Assembly (NCBI GenBank): GCA_973895155.1 | Contig: OZ316897.1 | Coordinates: 12,338,001-12,402,000, forward strand | Reading direction: 5' to 3' | Source of the DNA: Marsupella aquatica | Lineage: Eukaryota > Marchantiophyta | Length of the DNA stretch: 64,000 nucleotides | Part shown: in pieces, positions 50,545 to 63,000 of the stretch | Layout of the letters: every line of letters starts with the position of its first letter | Position numbering within the stretch: position 1 is the first letter of the stretch | Program-made: the position numbers and the translations under genes | The notes under the pieces: model-generated | Told to the model about the DNA's origin: nothing | The model's input: only the letters and a program-made list of their open reading frames with translations | The model's database searches: none

Positions 50545-53500
50545 ACTTTAGTTTGATATAGCCTAGAAAAATAGTCGACATGTTTCTTCATGAAAACCTG
50601 ATGTGATACGACTGAAGGTCAGAAGTCTGCTTCGTAGAGAAGAAATATTTCAGGGATCGACCTTGTGGTTCGTCTCCTTGGGGTTAGATTATTTTCCCAA
50701 GTAGGACTACTCTATGAAACTATTTGAAAAATCCTGTGTTTGTGGAAGCCATGTTTTCCTATTCTGCAATCTCGAGAATGCATTTCAGCACCTGGACAAA
50801 ATCTCGATAGCATTTTGATGCTTGAACCAGTGTGGCTGATCGTGTCAGTAAAAGATGTATGATTTTGCTCCATTTGTCTCAATACCACCAGTCACCCGAT
50901 ACACCATTGGATGTTTAAGTGCAGTGGTTTACAGGAAATAGTCAATAGTAGGAATGAATTTGGGTTGACTGAGACACTACAGGGCTACGAGATCAATGCC
51001 TCACTCTTTGCAGCATCCAAAGTTTGGTTCAAGTCCTGATTGACGCGGACAAGACTTTTGCAGTCGTTTGGTGAGTAGGCCTTTCCCTTGTGAGAAGTCC
51101 TTTGTGAGCTTGCATCGCGCTTGAATTCAGCATCTAGTTTTGTGCCTGTTACCCTTCACTTTTGCCGTGGTCTTAATTATGATCTTAGGTTTATAGAACA
51201 GACCGCACAAAATCTTTCAAACTGATCAACTACCAGTTAATAACCTCTAATCACATCTTCGAAGTGAATTTCCTAAAATTTGGAGTCAAATGGCTTGAAA
51301 TCGTCGGTACCCATCAACCTGTCAGGTGGCATCTACTCGTGATTATCATATTGGTATTGTTTTGAGTGATCAAATTGTTGCAACGGTCAAAGATGTTGGC
51401 ATACAGTTGTTCTTGCACTCGGGCTTTGTTCTGTGGCTACCCCGGGACTTTTTTGGCATTTGATGAGTAAATTGTCAACCAAGGTTTAGATACTTGCACA
51501 GTAGTTTTCCACAGAGCGTGTTTGGAAGTGTCCTCTAAGATTCTCATTGACCCTACTGTTGTTCCCCCGATTTGCTGATATCTAGAAATGCGCTTGAGGA
51601 ATCTGAGAGTATAGTTTTTCCTAGACTCATATCTAGAGTGACTAATAAGATATGCACTTTAGAACTTGAGATTTATTCTTAGTTTTTTAATTTTTTCGCT
51701 GCATTCTTGGTTTTAGACCTATGTGTGCCATACCCGCCTTCTACTACTACGACTAGTAAAACAGGGCAACTTTCTCGCCACTAGGAACGGTGAAATTGTC
51801 TTGTCTTTTCCAATCGGGTAGATGTGAGACGAAGATAGCGGATAAGAGTACACGTTCATAAACTTATCGAGAGTGTAGGCCTGCCTTTGCTGTGCACAAA
51901 CAGGCTTTGGAAAAGTAAGGCTAGAGCATTAATCGGTGAGAGGAATGAAACACGAGGAGCTGAAACAAAGAGAGCGTCCTTACGCAAACATTCTAAGCTG
52001 TGGCAGCTCAAAGACTGTAAATCTCAGCGTCTCGGAAATGTTTATATCGCCGACTCCACGGTCGAGTTCGAGGACACCGACTGCATCTTTCGTGAAACTC
52101 TCGCCTTCTGGTGTGTCCTGAAGCTCGAGCAACAAGAAGCCATAGTGTGTACTTGCTTCAAGGAGTCCTTTGGACTGGGCCGGTCAAATGCGAGCCATCT
52201 GCTATATGACAATCTCGGAAGTTTACATGTCGGCACATCATCCGGGAAAGGAGGCTGACTACGAAAAATCTCTTTAGTTGGCATGACAACGGATCGAGGG
52301 AGAATGCTGAGTCACGTAGTGTCGATGGATCGAGGGAAAAGAATTTGTGAATCAGGTAACTCAGTTACCTGTCTCGTGGTCGTCTCGATGGAGTTTCTGT
52401 CATACTCAACTCTGGTCGGACATATGTATGTGTGACGTAAGTCATAGACTGATGAGGGCTTGACAATAATTTGAGGAGTGTCCGATTTTTACGGCGCGAA
52501 TGCCGAGAACTGTACACTTTGCTCACTATAATTCTGTTCGAATCGCTGCGGCCAAAGGGTGAAAGGAGATGCCCTTCGAGATACCGGGATTAAATCCATC
52601 TACAAATGACACACTTTCTTTGAAACTTTTTATTATCACAGCTTGGGTCTCACTCTTAGATCCTGCTAGCCAACGTCCATTTTATCATTATTATTAATTT
52701 TTACAGTACTGTTTTGATGAGAATCGAAGAAGATGAGCAACTGAACAAATTAGAGAAACTGCAATAATGATGCCGGAAGCCATCTCTCGTGTCAATGTCC
52801 TGAATTTGAATTCTAAAAAGTAACGCTACTTCTGGGGGCAGGTCGTAGCTCACTAACTCCAGGCGTTCTTGCCGTCACTGCACAGAGCGACAGTGACGAC
52901 GAGCGGTCACGAAAGTAAAAGCAGAAGAGAAGGCAGTCGATAGAGCATGGAGAAGACAGGCCGAGGGAGCATCCATTTATTGGTACCGAACCTGGTGAAC
53001 CGGCCAGGGGACAGACTAGTTGTTGGAAAATTATATGCATGGTATGTTTTGTTGATGCTCTTCAGTTTGTTCAATGAATGTGTACTAGGATCTGCACATT
53101 AGATTAAGAGAGCTTTGAAGTCCACGACTGAATTTGTAAGCCATCCAAACAAAATAAAACGTTGGACCACTAAACATACCAATAACTAAGGCGGGCAGGA
53201 GAACCTGGGGAGAAATAGTGGCCAAAACTGGCACAACTGAAAAGCTCGATCAACAGAAAGATTATGTGCTTCAGAATGGAGGCTCCAACTGCAGGGAGAG
53301 AGCTACGTGAAGGAATGTCAATGGGGTGCAGACATTGGAAGCATAAAACAAAAACCACCTTAATATGTGATAGAGAAAGAGAAGCGGACGGTGCTTAGGG
53401 CGCAACGAAGGACTGTACCACACTTAACCAATATCCACACCTACACATAAAGCAGACAGAATGACCTCGAGAATAGCCTTGGTGAGAAAAGCAGTTTGAA

Positions 53501-54145
53501 ATAGAATTCAGTTGGTATCATGATTCGATCAGCGTTATGGTGAGAGGCTTTAAGGGACTAATTGACAGAACGGCTAGCTTTGGATTCCAAAGAGAAAATC
53601 CAGCTCAAAAACAATGATCGATATAGGAGCGAGTCGAAAAACAGGGCATGGTTACTCTGCCCACTCAAACATGCATACAAATTTTGTACTGAACCTGTAT
53701 GCAATATGCTAGGCCAACCTCCACAAATATGTTTTCAAATCTCTAATGTCATCCAACTTTGGCTTACAAAGCTTCTTTTTCCAACACAGATTATTTGTTC
53801 GATTAGCCTCAAGACAAGACTCGGCTAAAACGCAGTGACATTGCAAACCTTTCCGATAGCTTGGGAACTTGACCAGCCCCACAGCAGTCTTTTATAATCA
53901 GCGTTTTATGTCATTATGTGGTTACTTTCAACTACCTACGACTTGCTAAAAGGCCCTATTGGTGTTCATTAACTTGTTGGCATGGTGTAATTGCTACTGA
54001 TTTTGAACCCACTTTCCCTAATTCATTCTAAGAACATCATCTTTGGTGATCCTCCTGCAATTCGGCTCCAAACTTGCTTCTCTACCCTGAGAGGAGCTCT
54101 GCTCAAAATTGCAACAATGTCTTCCAGGGTTTCTAGCCTAAACAA
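50545..54145. other. Long spacer without a supported gene
   Basis: 50545-50760 is probably the PPR 3' UTR. 51887-52258 is open on both strands and somewhat richer in CG dinucleotides, but no domain or splice structure could be made out. 52830-53040 is similarly inconclusive. An in-frame continuation of the next gene after its stop (54145-54023, minus strand) is treated in the findings. Confidence 0.45.
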
Positions 54146-55030
54146 TTACCTGTTCCCCCACAAGTCAGTTGCAAGTTCCAAAAGGTCGTTCTCAGAAAAC
54201 TGTATGTCAGTTTCCCGTGGTGGTACCGCTGGCCGGAGGAAAATCTGCTCAAATTCCAAAATCAAGGGTGCTCCAATTACTATATCCTGATCTAAATCAA
54301 CGATGATCTGATGCTTCTTCTCCGGTACTGTCATAGATGATGTGAGAGGCATCCTTTGTGGATGCGCTAGACCACGTCCCCACTTTTCAATCGTCAAGCA
54401 CCTTGTTGATGGTCTGCAATCAATAGTAATTAACATAACAATGTTCACACCAGTTTGCATGTTAAGCCACCACATTGCGTCAAGTCTAAGCTGGCCGATC
54501 GATTCAGAATAGCCAACCTCAAATACTATAGTTGGCCACTCCGTTTGGTTTCGGGAAGATGGCCGAAAAGCACTGTCAGCTTCTTTGAAAGACCCAGAGC
54601 AAGAGTAACGTGTTCCACCACAATACCGAAACTCCCTTCTCAGTCCCATACAAACGACATGATTAAAAAGGTCGTAGCCCAAAGTCAACGCACTTTGGTG
54701 TTTCGCATTGGGCATCAGTTTGATGATAAGACGTTCCGTATCGCGGTCATAACCCACCCGAGAGCTCTTCCCAATCCTCTTGCAGAAACGATCTATTTTT
54801 GCAATGTCTGTTTCCTTGACCGGATGAAAAATGAGAAAATCCTGATATGTTGCACCTCCTTGCAACTTTTCAACATGTGCTTCCATACTACGTAGCAGCT
54901 GTGCAACTCCTTGGAATTGCTCATCTTCCACAGGTGAGCGTTCTAATGGTGTGTCACCAGCCGATGATTGAGGTGTCCAGATGGAAGGATAGGAGTTGTC
55001 CACGCTTGACTCTCCATAACCAGTCATCAT
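54146..55030 (-). CDS. Uma2/PD-(D/E)XK nuclease-like protein resembling a fungal family
   Basis: 294 residues from the ATG at 55030 (a second ATG follows at once; upstream codons lack ATG, though a 5' exon cannot be excluded). Residues ~105-205 carry the core: NAKHQSALTLGYDLFNHV, then EADSAFRP (Asp152), WPTIVFEVGYSES (Glu171), LRLDAMWWLN and a GVNIVMLITID strand. This is the layout of 'putative restriction endonuclease' (Uma2) domains, and the EVGYSES...LR-DA-WWL wording is the form I know from many fungal proteins. The lysine expected after the catalytic Glu in active PD-(D/E)XK enzymes is not visible, so cleavage activity is uncertain. The stop codon overlaps AACAG|GTAATT, a good splice donor, so the annotated end may be wrong. 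Confidence 0.65.
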   Translation of the reverse strand: MMTGYGESSVDNSYPSIWTPQSSAGDTPLERSPVEDEQFQGVAQLLRSMEAHVEKLQGGATYQDFLIFHPVKETDIAKIDRFCKRIGKSSRVGYDRDTERLIIKLMPNAKHQSALTLGYDLFNHVVCMGLRREFRYCGGTRYSCSGSFKEADSAFRPSSRNQTEWPTIVFEVGYSESIGQLRLDAMWWLNMQTGVNIVMLITIDCRPSTRCLTIEKWGRGLAHPQRMPLTSSMTVPEKKHQIIVDLDQDIVIGAPLILEFEQIFLRPAVPPRETDIQFSENDLLELATDLWGNR

Positions 55031-55149
55031 TGAAACATTTTGATCCTGCTTCAAAAGGACTCACTCACAACCTGATATTCAGATGCAGCAAACTTCCGGT
55101 ATCAATTGATATTGACAATGACAAACCGCTTTGAATTACTCATGCGACT

Positions 55150-56780
55150 CTAAATAGAACAGCAATCTCAAGCAGAACAAGCGTCTTGAAGGTCAGAGCC
55201 ATGGGAAGGATGTCATGGCCTAGATAGACCCGCTCTGCCTAAGTCAGAGTGTCTCCCTCTAGAGGACAACAACATGCCACTGCAAGCTTTAAGCATTTCA
55301 TCTTTACAGGTCCTCTGAGAACTACAAGTTAAGATTGTAACGGCTTACCTGAGCAAACCTATAGGCGTGAGTGGTCAGAAGTCTCCCAAAATCCACTGCC
55401 CCAAGTCCTATCAATTAGGGTAGAAAATCTGCACACCAGAAGATCTGCTTGTCTGATTCCAGGGCCATCTTTTCGAGGAATCTAGTCACCTCCAGAAACA
55501 TCTATGATGTAGACAATGTAGTCTGCCATTTCCCTGCTAAAGTTTGCAGCAAGATTATCTGTCCTTGAACAGGAAGGCCGTTTGTTAGATTCCTGTCTCC
55601 AGTCAATCATGCAATGTTTTCATTCCCTTTCCACGCCTCCAAGCAATTGCATCCCAAACGGGAAAGAACCACATTCCTTTACTACGAATCGACTAAACAT
55701 ACATAATACAAAGCTGCAAGTTACTGAATGACCATCCTGAACGAGGAAGCTGACCTCCTCCAGACTCACATAGGAGGATCTCTGAAGTAAACAAGTGCGG
55801 CAACTGTTCTAGCGGCCCGAGATTGACACTGATATCTTCAGGAATCGCAGCATGTTGGCATCCTCATGTCTCAATAGCACGAATCCTCTCCGGTGCAAGT
55901 GCCCCATTTTTTACCAAAAATTCACCGTCTTCTTTCGTAAATATGTCATTCGTTACCTGGACAAGCAGACCAACAGAAATAAAAAGAATCTGTCATCCTA
56001 AAGGCGATATTCATTGACATTGCTCAAGACGATGCCCACACTATGCTTATCCTCAAAAGCCCGCCCAAAAGTATTCATCCATCGTTCGAATATAGTAAAA
56101 ATTCAATGAGCTTAGTGGATAAAAGCTTCTCAAACAGCATCGATCGTTTTCTTTAAAAACTCATCTATTATATTTATATGATGATGAGTTTCTTTTTTAC
56201 TTTTGGTTTTTGGTGGGTGCGGGGAAACCATCAGAATTGTGTTTGTGAAACAAGAGCCAAAATCTGCACGGTACGAGTGGTGAAGCCTCTCGCAGTGAGA
56301 GGTGGTGCCCGGCGGCTGAATAATCCAGGGGATTCTAATGGTTCATGTGTATGAGGTGCCAATCCATCATGGGAGTGGTAAACCTTACCATCTGTTGCCA
56401 TCCAAGTGTCTTCCCTGCACAAGTCATCAGATTGATCATTATTAATGGTGCCCTTGCGCTCTTTAGCTGTATCGTTCCAGACTGCAATTGAGGAATCTTG
56501 GGAATTCTCTCTTGGGATATCACTTCCCACAGCATCAGCTATTCAAATGAAAGGGTAAGCTCGACTGACGCTGGCGCAGATTCTCAGAGTTCTTGTTTGA
56601 CCTAACTTGTCGAAGACTTCCAGTGCATGGCAAGGCGTGCGTGAAAGGGACACCGGAATGGAGAATTGTTCCGCACGAAAACTAAAGTAAACCCTGCGAT
56701 CATCATAAATACTCTCCCCACAGAAGCTTTCCAGATAGCTTGCACTGACAGTTTTTCAATAACCCATCTGGTCCTTCTTG
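55150..56780 (-). pseudogene. UREG: Broken tandem copy of the UreG gene
   Basis: Aligns with 59169-61258 of the intact gene, introns included. Retained: most of exon 2 (56426-56284: [29 protein letters not shown]), exon 4 (about 55960-55760, with substitutions such as GGCQHAAIPED) and exon 5 (about 55566-55445). Lost: the whole of exon 3 and the 3' end of exon 2, so the GTP-binding P-loop is gone, and nearly all of exon 6. In exon 5 the Lys codon of GGDKIPRK is TAG (55484-55482). Counterparts of exons 1 and 7 are not seen. It cannot make a UreG protein. Confidence 0.88.
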
Positions 56781-56789
56781 CAGCAATCA

Positions 56790-57549
56790 TGGAAAGCTGA
56801 AACTAACGAAAGGTCAAAGTTGTAGGACTCTTTCAACATGACAGCAATTGAGAGGCAATGCCTTGATCAGAGAACAGGTGCCGCTCTTTCGTAAAAAGTG
56901 GCATCCTTAGGAATTTCCTTTCCTCACATGTTCTTTGCCTCTTCTACTGCCTGTCTCTCAACTGATTCAGCTAATTTCAACCAATACTATATATTGTTTG
57001 TCTAGAGAAGAAAGGCATCTCTGCAACAAACCCATATTTCCTGGCATCGAATGTCACCGCGTCCCCCCCCCCCACCCTCCCCTACCGCAGGTAGCCACGT
57101 TCCGTGCACAGAACTATTCCAAGTGTAGTCAGCGTCTCCTTCATACCCAATCAACCATCACTAGAAGAAATGAGGAGCTTGGTAGAGAAAGACACAATTG
57201 AGCGACAAATTTAGAGGATCGGAGATTCCTTGACTGGCTGAGTATTACAACTCTTCAAAGAACACTAATCCGGAAGCCCGAATTGCCAGTATGCACTCTC
57301 GGAGGTCAATCTCATCCGTGATGCTCCAAGATTAAAATTGATCGTGAAGCTCAACAGAACCCACATTAGAACAAGGGTTATCATCTGTAAAATCTCATCC
57401 GTGATGATCCATGATTAAAATTGATCGTGAAGCTCAACAGAACCCACATTAGAACAAGGGTTATCATCTGCGACGATAGCAAGCGAACAATTGAACGGTT
57501 CTTGAAAGTCCAGGGGAAAGCAATGAACTCACATGTTCAAGTCAACCAA

Positions 57550-57601
<52 letters not shown>

Positions 57602-59032
57602 AGGTGGTGAGTGTTGAACCAGCATGCGTTTAGAGCTCCACACAATACTCCACAGCCTCTGCAGCGTCCCTAACGTTCGTAAGTGTGTCAAATGTACATA
57701 AAATCAGCTACAGTGCTGCACGACAGTTCTGTTGTGGCGCTCAACAGTTCCCCTCTCGTCACTAGCTCCGTTGTGGCGCTTCTCACTAGCTCCGTTGTGG
57801 CGCTCAACAGAACCCACATTATCATCTGCTTTAAACCACAACTTCCACTGAGAGGGCTACGTAGTCCTCAATATACAAGGAGAAGTATTGCCGGGCTGAA
57901 TGTCGGACAGATGTCGGGTGAATTGTCGGGCAGGTATTTCGGATTCCTACCCGGTATGGGTAAGTATGTATATTGTTTATATACCATTAATCCACAACTT
58001 CAAGCAAAGCCTGTCACAATTTTATTGGTTAGAGCAATCACTGCGGTGTGAGAGCTCGAGTGCTCTAATCTTGCACCCGAGCAAAACTTTTGTCCTGCAC
58101 CTGGCCCTTGAACTAATGGCGCCAGGTGTTGACGGCTTTCTGTCCTAGCTGCGAGAGTCCCACAGAGCCACAGAGTGGAGGGAGGGGGATGGATGCGGGC
58201 CCCACGAAGGGTCAGAAATGGGCCCGGAAAGAGCTTTTGAGATTTACCCATGGTTCCGAAGATCTATATAGAAGAAAACTATTTCAGTACAATTTGTACT
58301 GAACTACGCACTATGCCCATTTAGAATAACAATTGTCTCCATTGGTTGACCAGCAATTTTATTTGAGCTTTGCACGAATTGTGTAATCCAATTTGAATCA
58401 GTTTTGCAGTACATAAGGAGCAGGATTTTTCTTCCCAAATTTGACTTGGACGCCCAATCCTCATTTGGATGATTCTCCATTGTACTCAACAGAAGGAACT
58501 GAATCAATCTCATGAAAATTGAACTTGTGAATGGTGAACTGGACTAGTTGCGTTGTAAGAGTGATCAGAGGTAAACAATCCTTCTGAGTGCTTATGGCGT
58601 GTTATCTCTTGATCAAATCTTCATTCTCACGTTACAATAGAGAACCATCCAAATGACAAAAGCGAATTTAAAACCCAGCCGAGTGGTGAAACCTCTTGTT
58701 AAAATCAAAACTAAACCAAATTTGCTGGTTTCCCCTAAACATGGTTGCCAAGTAAGGTCATCAATCTCTTAGCCAGACAAGAGCTTCCCTCGATTGTCAA
58801 TAGCCGCCTGGTCGTGCAGTCCAGTATTCAATCAGCCAGGCAGGATGTTCGTCAATTCAGATGAAGATGTCCTGACTCTTTTCTGATATTTTAGACAAAG
58901 TCTTCTTTCGAGGACTCCAACACGAGACTCAAGAGGACGTCTTAAATCCTAGCTACCATTTGGATACGAAGAAGGAATTTGGGTACTGATAGGGAACAGA
59001 TCATACACATGAAACCAAACTGATCTACGACT
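56790..59032. other. Spacer between UreG copies, with tandem repeats
   Basis: An 83-base tandem duplication starts at 57311 and 57394 (CTCATCCGTGATG..., CTCAACAGAACCCACATTAG). A (GA)n run of ~48 bases lies at 57553-57600. 57725-57815 repeats GCTCCGTTGTGGCGCT and again carries CAACAGAACCCACATTA. No gene supported. Confidence 0.55.
57553..57600. repeat. (GA)n microsatellite
   Basis: An uninterrupted GA dinucleotide run of about 24 units. Confidence 0.95.
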
Positions 59033-61532
59033 TTAAGCACCGCGTGGTTTTTGTCCTGTGACTGCTTCAAAGGCAAACAAGACGTGTTTTACAATTTCAG
59101 AAACCCCAATGCCATGCTTCACCTGTTTCAGGATTAACAAATAGTAAGAAAGGTCCATGCAACGTTGCACTATTAGAAGAAAGAACCCTCAATCTTAAAG
59201 CAGAAAAAGTGTCTCGAAGGTCAGAACCAGGATTGCTTACTTAGACTACCTTTGCCTAAGTCAGACCTGTCTCCCTCTAAAACAACACGCCACTACGCCA
59301 CTGCAAGCTTTAAGTATCTGATCTTTACAGGTCCCCTGAGATGTACAAGTTAAGATTGCAAAGGCTTACCTGAGCAAAAACAAAGGGCCCACCATCACGC
59401 ATGCGAAGCGAGTCCCTTTCCATTACGTGCAAATCAGCCCCAATTGCATCTGCTAAATCCGTCTTGTTGATAACCTACAGCAGTGACTAGTCAGAAGTCT
59501 CCCAAAATCCATTGCCCTAGTCCTACCAATTAACGTAGCAAATCTTTAACGATTCCCAATTGCTCCTGGAACTGACAGAAATGAGTACACGCAGGGAAGC
59601 AGGAAACAAGGAAAAGCTGCACACCAGAAGATCTGCTTGTGTGATTCCAGGGCCACCCTTTCGAGGAATCTTGTCACCTCCAGAAACATCTATGATGTAG
59701 ATAATGTAGTCTGCCAGTTCCCTGCTAAAGTTTGCGGCAAGATTATCTGTCCTTGAACAGGAAGGGCGTTTGTTAGATTTCTGTCTCCAGTCAGTCATGC
59801 CATGTTTTCATTTCCTGTCCACTCTCTCAAGGAATTGCATCACGTTTAAGAAAGAACCACATTCCTTTAGTCGCTTGCCCAAACATACATAATACAAAGC
59901 TGCCAAGTTATTGAATGACCACCATGACCAAGGAAGCTGACCTCCTCCAGACTCGCATAGAAGAATCTCTGCAGCAAACAAGTGCGACAGCTCTTCTAGG
60001 GGCCCGAGATTGATACTAATATCTTCACGAATAGCAGCATGTGGGCATCCTCCTGTCTCAACAGCACGAATCCTCTCCGGCGCAAGTGCCCCATTTTTTA
60101 CCAAAAATTCACCGTCTTCTTTCGTAAATATGTCATTCGTTACCTGGACAAAGCAGACCAACAGAAATAAAAAGAAGCTGTCATCCTAAAGGCGATATTC
60201 AATGACATTGCTCAAGACGATGCCCACACTATGCTTATCCTCAAAAGCCCGCCCAAAAGTATTCATCCATCGTTCGAATATAGTAAAAGTTCAATGAGCT
60301 TAGTGGATAAAGCATCTCAAACAGAATCGATCGTTTTCTTTAAAAACTTATCTACTATTTTTATATGATGATGAGTTTCTTTTTTAGTTTTGTTTTTTGG
60401 TGGATGCTGGGAAACCATCAGAATTGTGTTTGTGAAACAAGAGCCAAAATCTGCACAGTACGAGTGGTTGAAGGGGAGATAGGGACAGAGAGACACACTG
60501 CAGCTATGCTGTATTTGTCTCGCAAAGCCCTGCAAAGAGCAAGCATGAGCGCAGTCTTGCTGGACCACAGCAAACACAACTTGTTAGAAAAACACTTCAA
60601 CGCTGAGATTTACATCGTTCGTCAACTAAGATAACAATTGTCGACAGGAAACACTCCGTGAGACTTGCAACAGCTTCAAGAGCTACTTCACGGGCAGACA
60701 TACATACACACACACTGAGAAGTAATTGAAATCACTACTTACCCGGTCCCAACTGGTCCTCCGATACCAACTGTAAAGGCACGCTCAGTGAAGTCTCTCG
60801 CAGCGAGAGGTGGTGCCCGGCGGCTGAAAAATCCAGGGGATTCTAATGGTTCGTGTGTATGTGGTGCCAATCCATCATGGGAGTGGTAAACCTTACCATC
60901 TGTTGCCATCCAAGTGTTTTCCCTGCACAAGTCATCAGATTGATCATTATTGATGGTGCCCTAGCACTCTTTAGCTGTATCGTTCCAGACTGTAATTGAG
61001 GAATATTGGGAATTCTCTCTTGGGATATCACTTCCCACAGCATCAGCTATTCAAATGAAAGGGTAAGCTCGACTGACGCTGGCGCAGGTTCTCAGAGTTC
61101 TTGTTTGACCTAACTTGTCGAAGACTTCCAGTGCATGGCAAAGCGTGCGTGAAAGGGACACCGGAGTGGAGAATTTTTACGCATCAAAACTAAAGTAAAC
61201 CTTCGATCGTCATAAAAACTCTCCCCACAGAAGCTTTCCAGATAGCTTACGCCGACACTTCTCAAAACTCATCTNNNNNNNNNNNNNNNNNNNNNNNNNN
61301 NNNNNNNNNNNNNNNNNNNNNNNNNNNNNNNNNNNNNNNNNNNNNNNNNNNNNNNNNNNNNNNNNNNNNNNNNNAAATCACTTGAGAGCAAGAGAGAAGG
61401 AGAGGGAGAGAGAGAGTACGAGTGATGGTGGTGGTGGTCGGTATCATCGTGGTCGTGAGCATGGTGATGATGGTGGCCATGTCCATCGTTGACACCGTGC
61501 GAATGCACCTGCCCTACCGTCGAGTCCTCCAT
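59033..61532 (-). CDS. UREG: Urease accessory GTPase UreG
   Basis: SIMIBI-class GTPase that, with UreD/UreF, delivers nickel to urease. Exons: 61532-61420, 60922-60743, 60559-60499, 60143-59942, 59746-59625, 59474-59370, 59122-59033; 873 bases, 290 residues. Residues 1-37 form a His/Asp-rich nickel-binding tail ([20 protein letters not shown]). Then come [15 protein letters not shown], the P-loop [11 protein letters not shown] split across introns 2 and 3, [14 protein letters not shown], the conserved [18 protein letters not shown] with the Cys-Pro-His metal motif, [28 protein letters not shown], the guanine-specificity motif [13 protein letters not shown], and the end GQKPRGA. Start chosen as the first ATG in frame with the His tail. 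The exon 1 donor (TC|GTACTC) is inferred from phase; a 100-base run of N lies in intron 1. Confidence 0.93.
61275..61374. other. Assembly gap (100 N)
   Basis: Exactly 100 unknown bases, the conventional length for a gap of unmeasured size. It falls in intron 1 of UreG, at the point where similarity to the pseudogene copy ends. Confidence 0.98.
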
Positions 61533-63000
61533 AGCCCAAAAACTCACAATTCAGCTCAGGCAGTCAGTCCGTTCAACCCAACAGCTCAAACAGACCTCCC
61601 CTCTGAAGCAGACATCAGAACGAGAGCATAGATAGCAATGAAGAGTTCGCTCTTTGATCAACACAGCTGCAAATCGAGAACCTGCGCAAACAGAATCCCT
61701 CCAGAATCTTCGCTCTTCTCCTCACCGCTAATAAAATTACGCTTACTAATGTCAATCCCACATTCCGGAATCCCAATAACGAAAGGATCTAAACTCCGCT
61801 CAGAGAATCTGATCGTCTTCAGCGCGAGCTTCTGCAGAAATAAAAATCTTGTACCCACAACAGATTCCTCCATGTGTCTCGCTCTGTAATAATAGATGAG
61901 TTGTTGGCACTTGGACCCACAAAATATTCCCCTCTCTCTCTCTCTCTCTGTCAGTGCATAAGAGGATTGGAATGGATCATTAATGCTGAGTAGGTGTGAT
62001 ACTTCAATTCCTCAGTGGAGCTTCAACAACTTTTCAAGGACACTGTTTGACTGCCTATTCGTAAACTCATGGGGCTTATTGTCACTTTCTTCCTCCCCGT
62101 TTTTCCTTTGTTTTCCTCCTCTGGGATCCTATGTCCCTTTTTGTTCTTTTGCATTGTTGTGTATATTATGAATGAATATAGAAACTCATGATCGATCTCC
62201 TTGTATGATTCTTTCTGTTCTTTGGCATTCTTATATGTAAACTCATGAGCTTCCTCTATGACGTTTTTGTTATATGGCATTGGTACTAATAAACTCATGA
62301 TCTCCCCTGAATGACGCTGGTTGTTCTTTGGATTTGTTAGATATAAACTAATGACCTTTTTATTATCTATTGCGCTTGTTTTGAAAAACTTTCTTTAGTT
62401 TATTTGGTCTTAAACAAATTCTCGTTAGAATATTCCATTTTGTGTTGCTTTTGTCATTTTTGGGCCACTTTTTGTGAATACATAGACACCAGAAGAGGCA
62501 GCAGGGCCGGGAGAGGGCAGGGAGGGTTGGGGAAAGTCTGGGACCCGGCCGGGAGGGGTTGGGAGAGTTGGGGACTGGGCTGGGGATGGTTCAGGAATTT
62601 TTGGTCCCGGCTGGGGAATTTAAGGGAGTATTGGACAAATAGGCCATTTTTGAGCGGACAAGTTGTCATTTGATGTGTGGGACAAGTAGACATCTTGTCC
62701 TAAAGTGAAAACCTGGGATGTTTCATAAGAATTTGTTTTGAGCTCTGGAATGTGTACTGGATGCTTTTGCACCTAACCAGTTCCTGAACAGTGACAGTTG
62801 ATGAGCTTCTGAGCAGTGACCACCCTCTACAATGGGTAACAGGCCAGTTTTATGACGGAAATTTAAAGAGTATTATGCATGTCAAATAATACATTTGACA
62901 AAGGTCCATCCGGGTTGCTGAAATCTACATGAGCATTTCAGCATACTTGAAGGTCCATTGGGGCTGGGATGACACATAACATGCCACAAGCTCACCACAA
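61533..63000. other. UreG upstream region and spacer
   Basis: A (TC)n run lies at 61932-61949. 62485-62620 is a G-rich stretch of imperfect GGGAGGGTTGGGGA-like motifs resembling 47118-47215. No gene seen. Confidence 0.5.

Noticed and set aside
51887-52260. 123-codon plus-strand open frame
   Set aside because: No recognisable family, and the opposite strand is open too; no splice partners found. Kept only as a note.
55482-55484. Recoding of TAG in the second UreG copy
   Set aside because: The same copy lacks the P-loop exon and exon 6, so the stop is one of several disabling changes.
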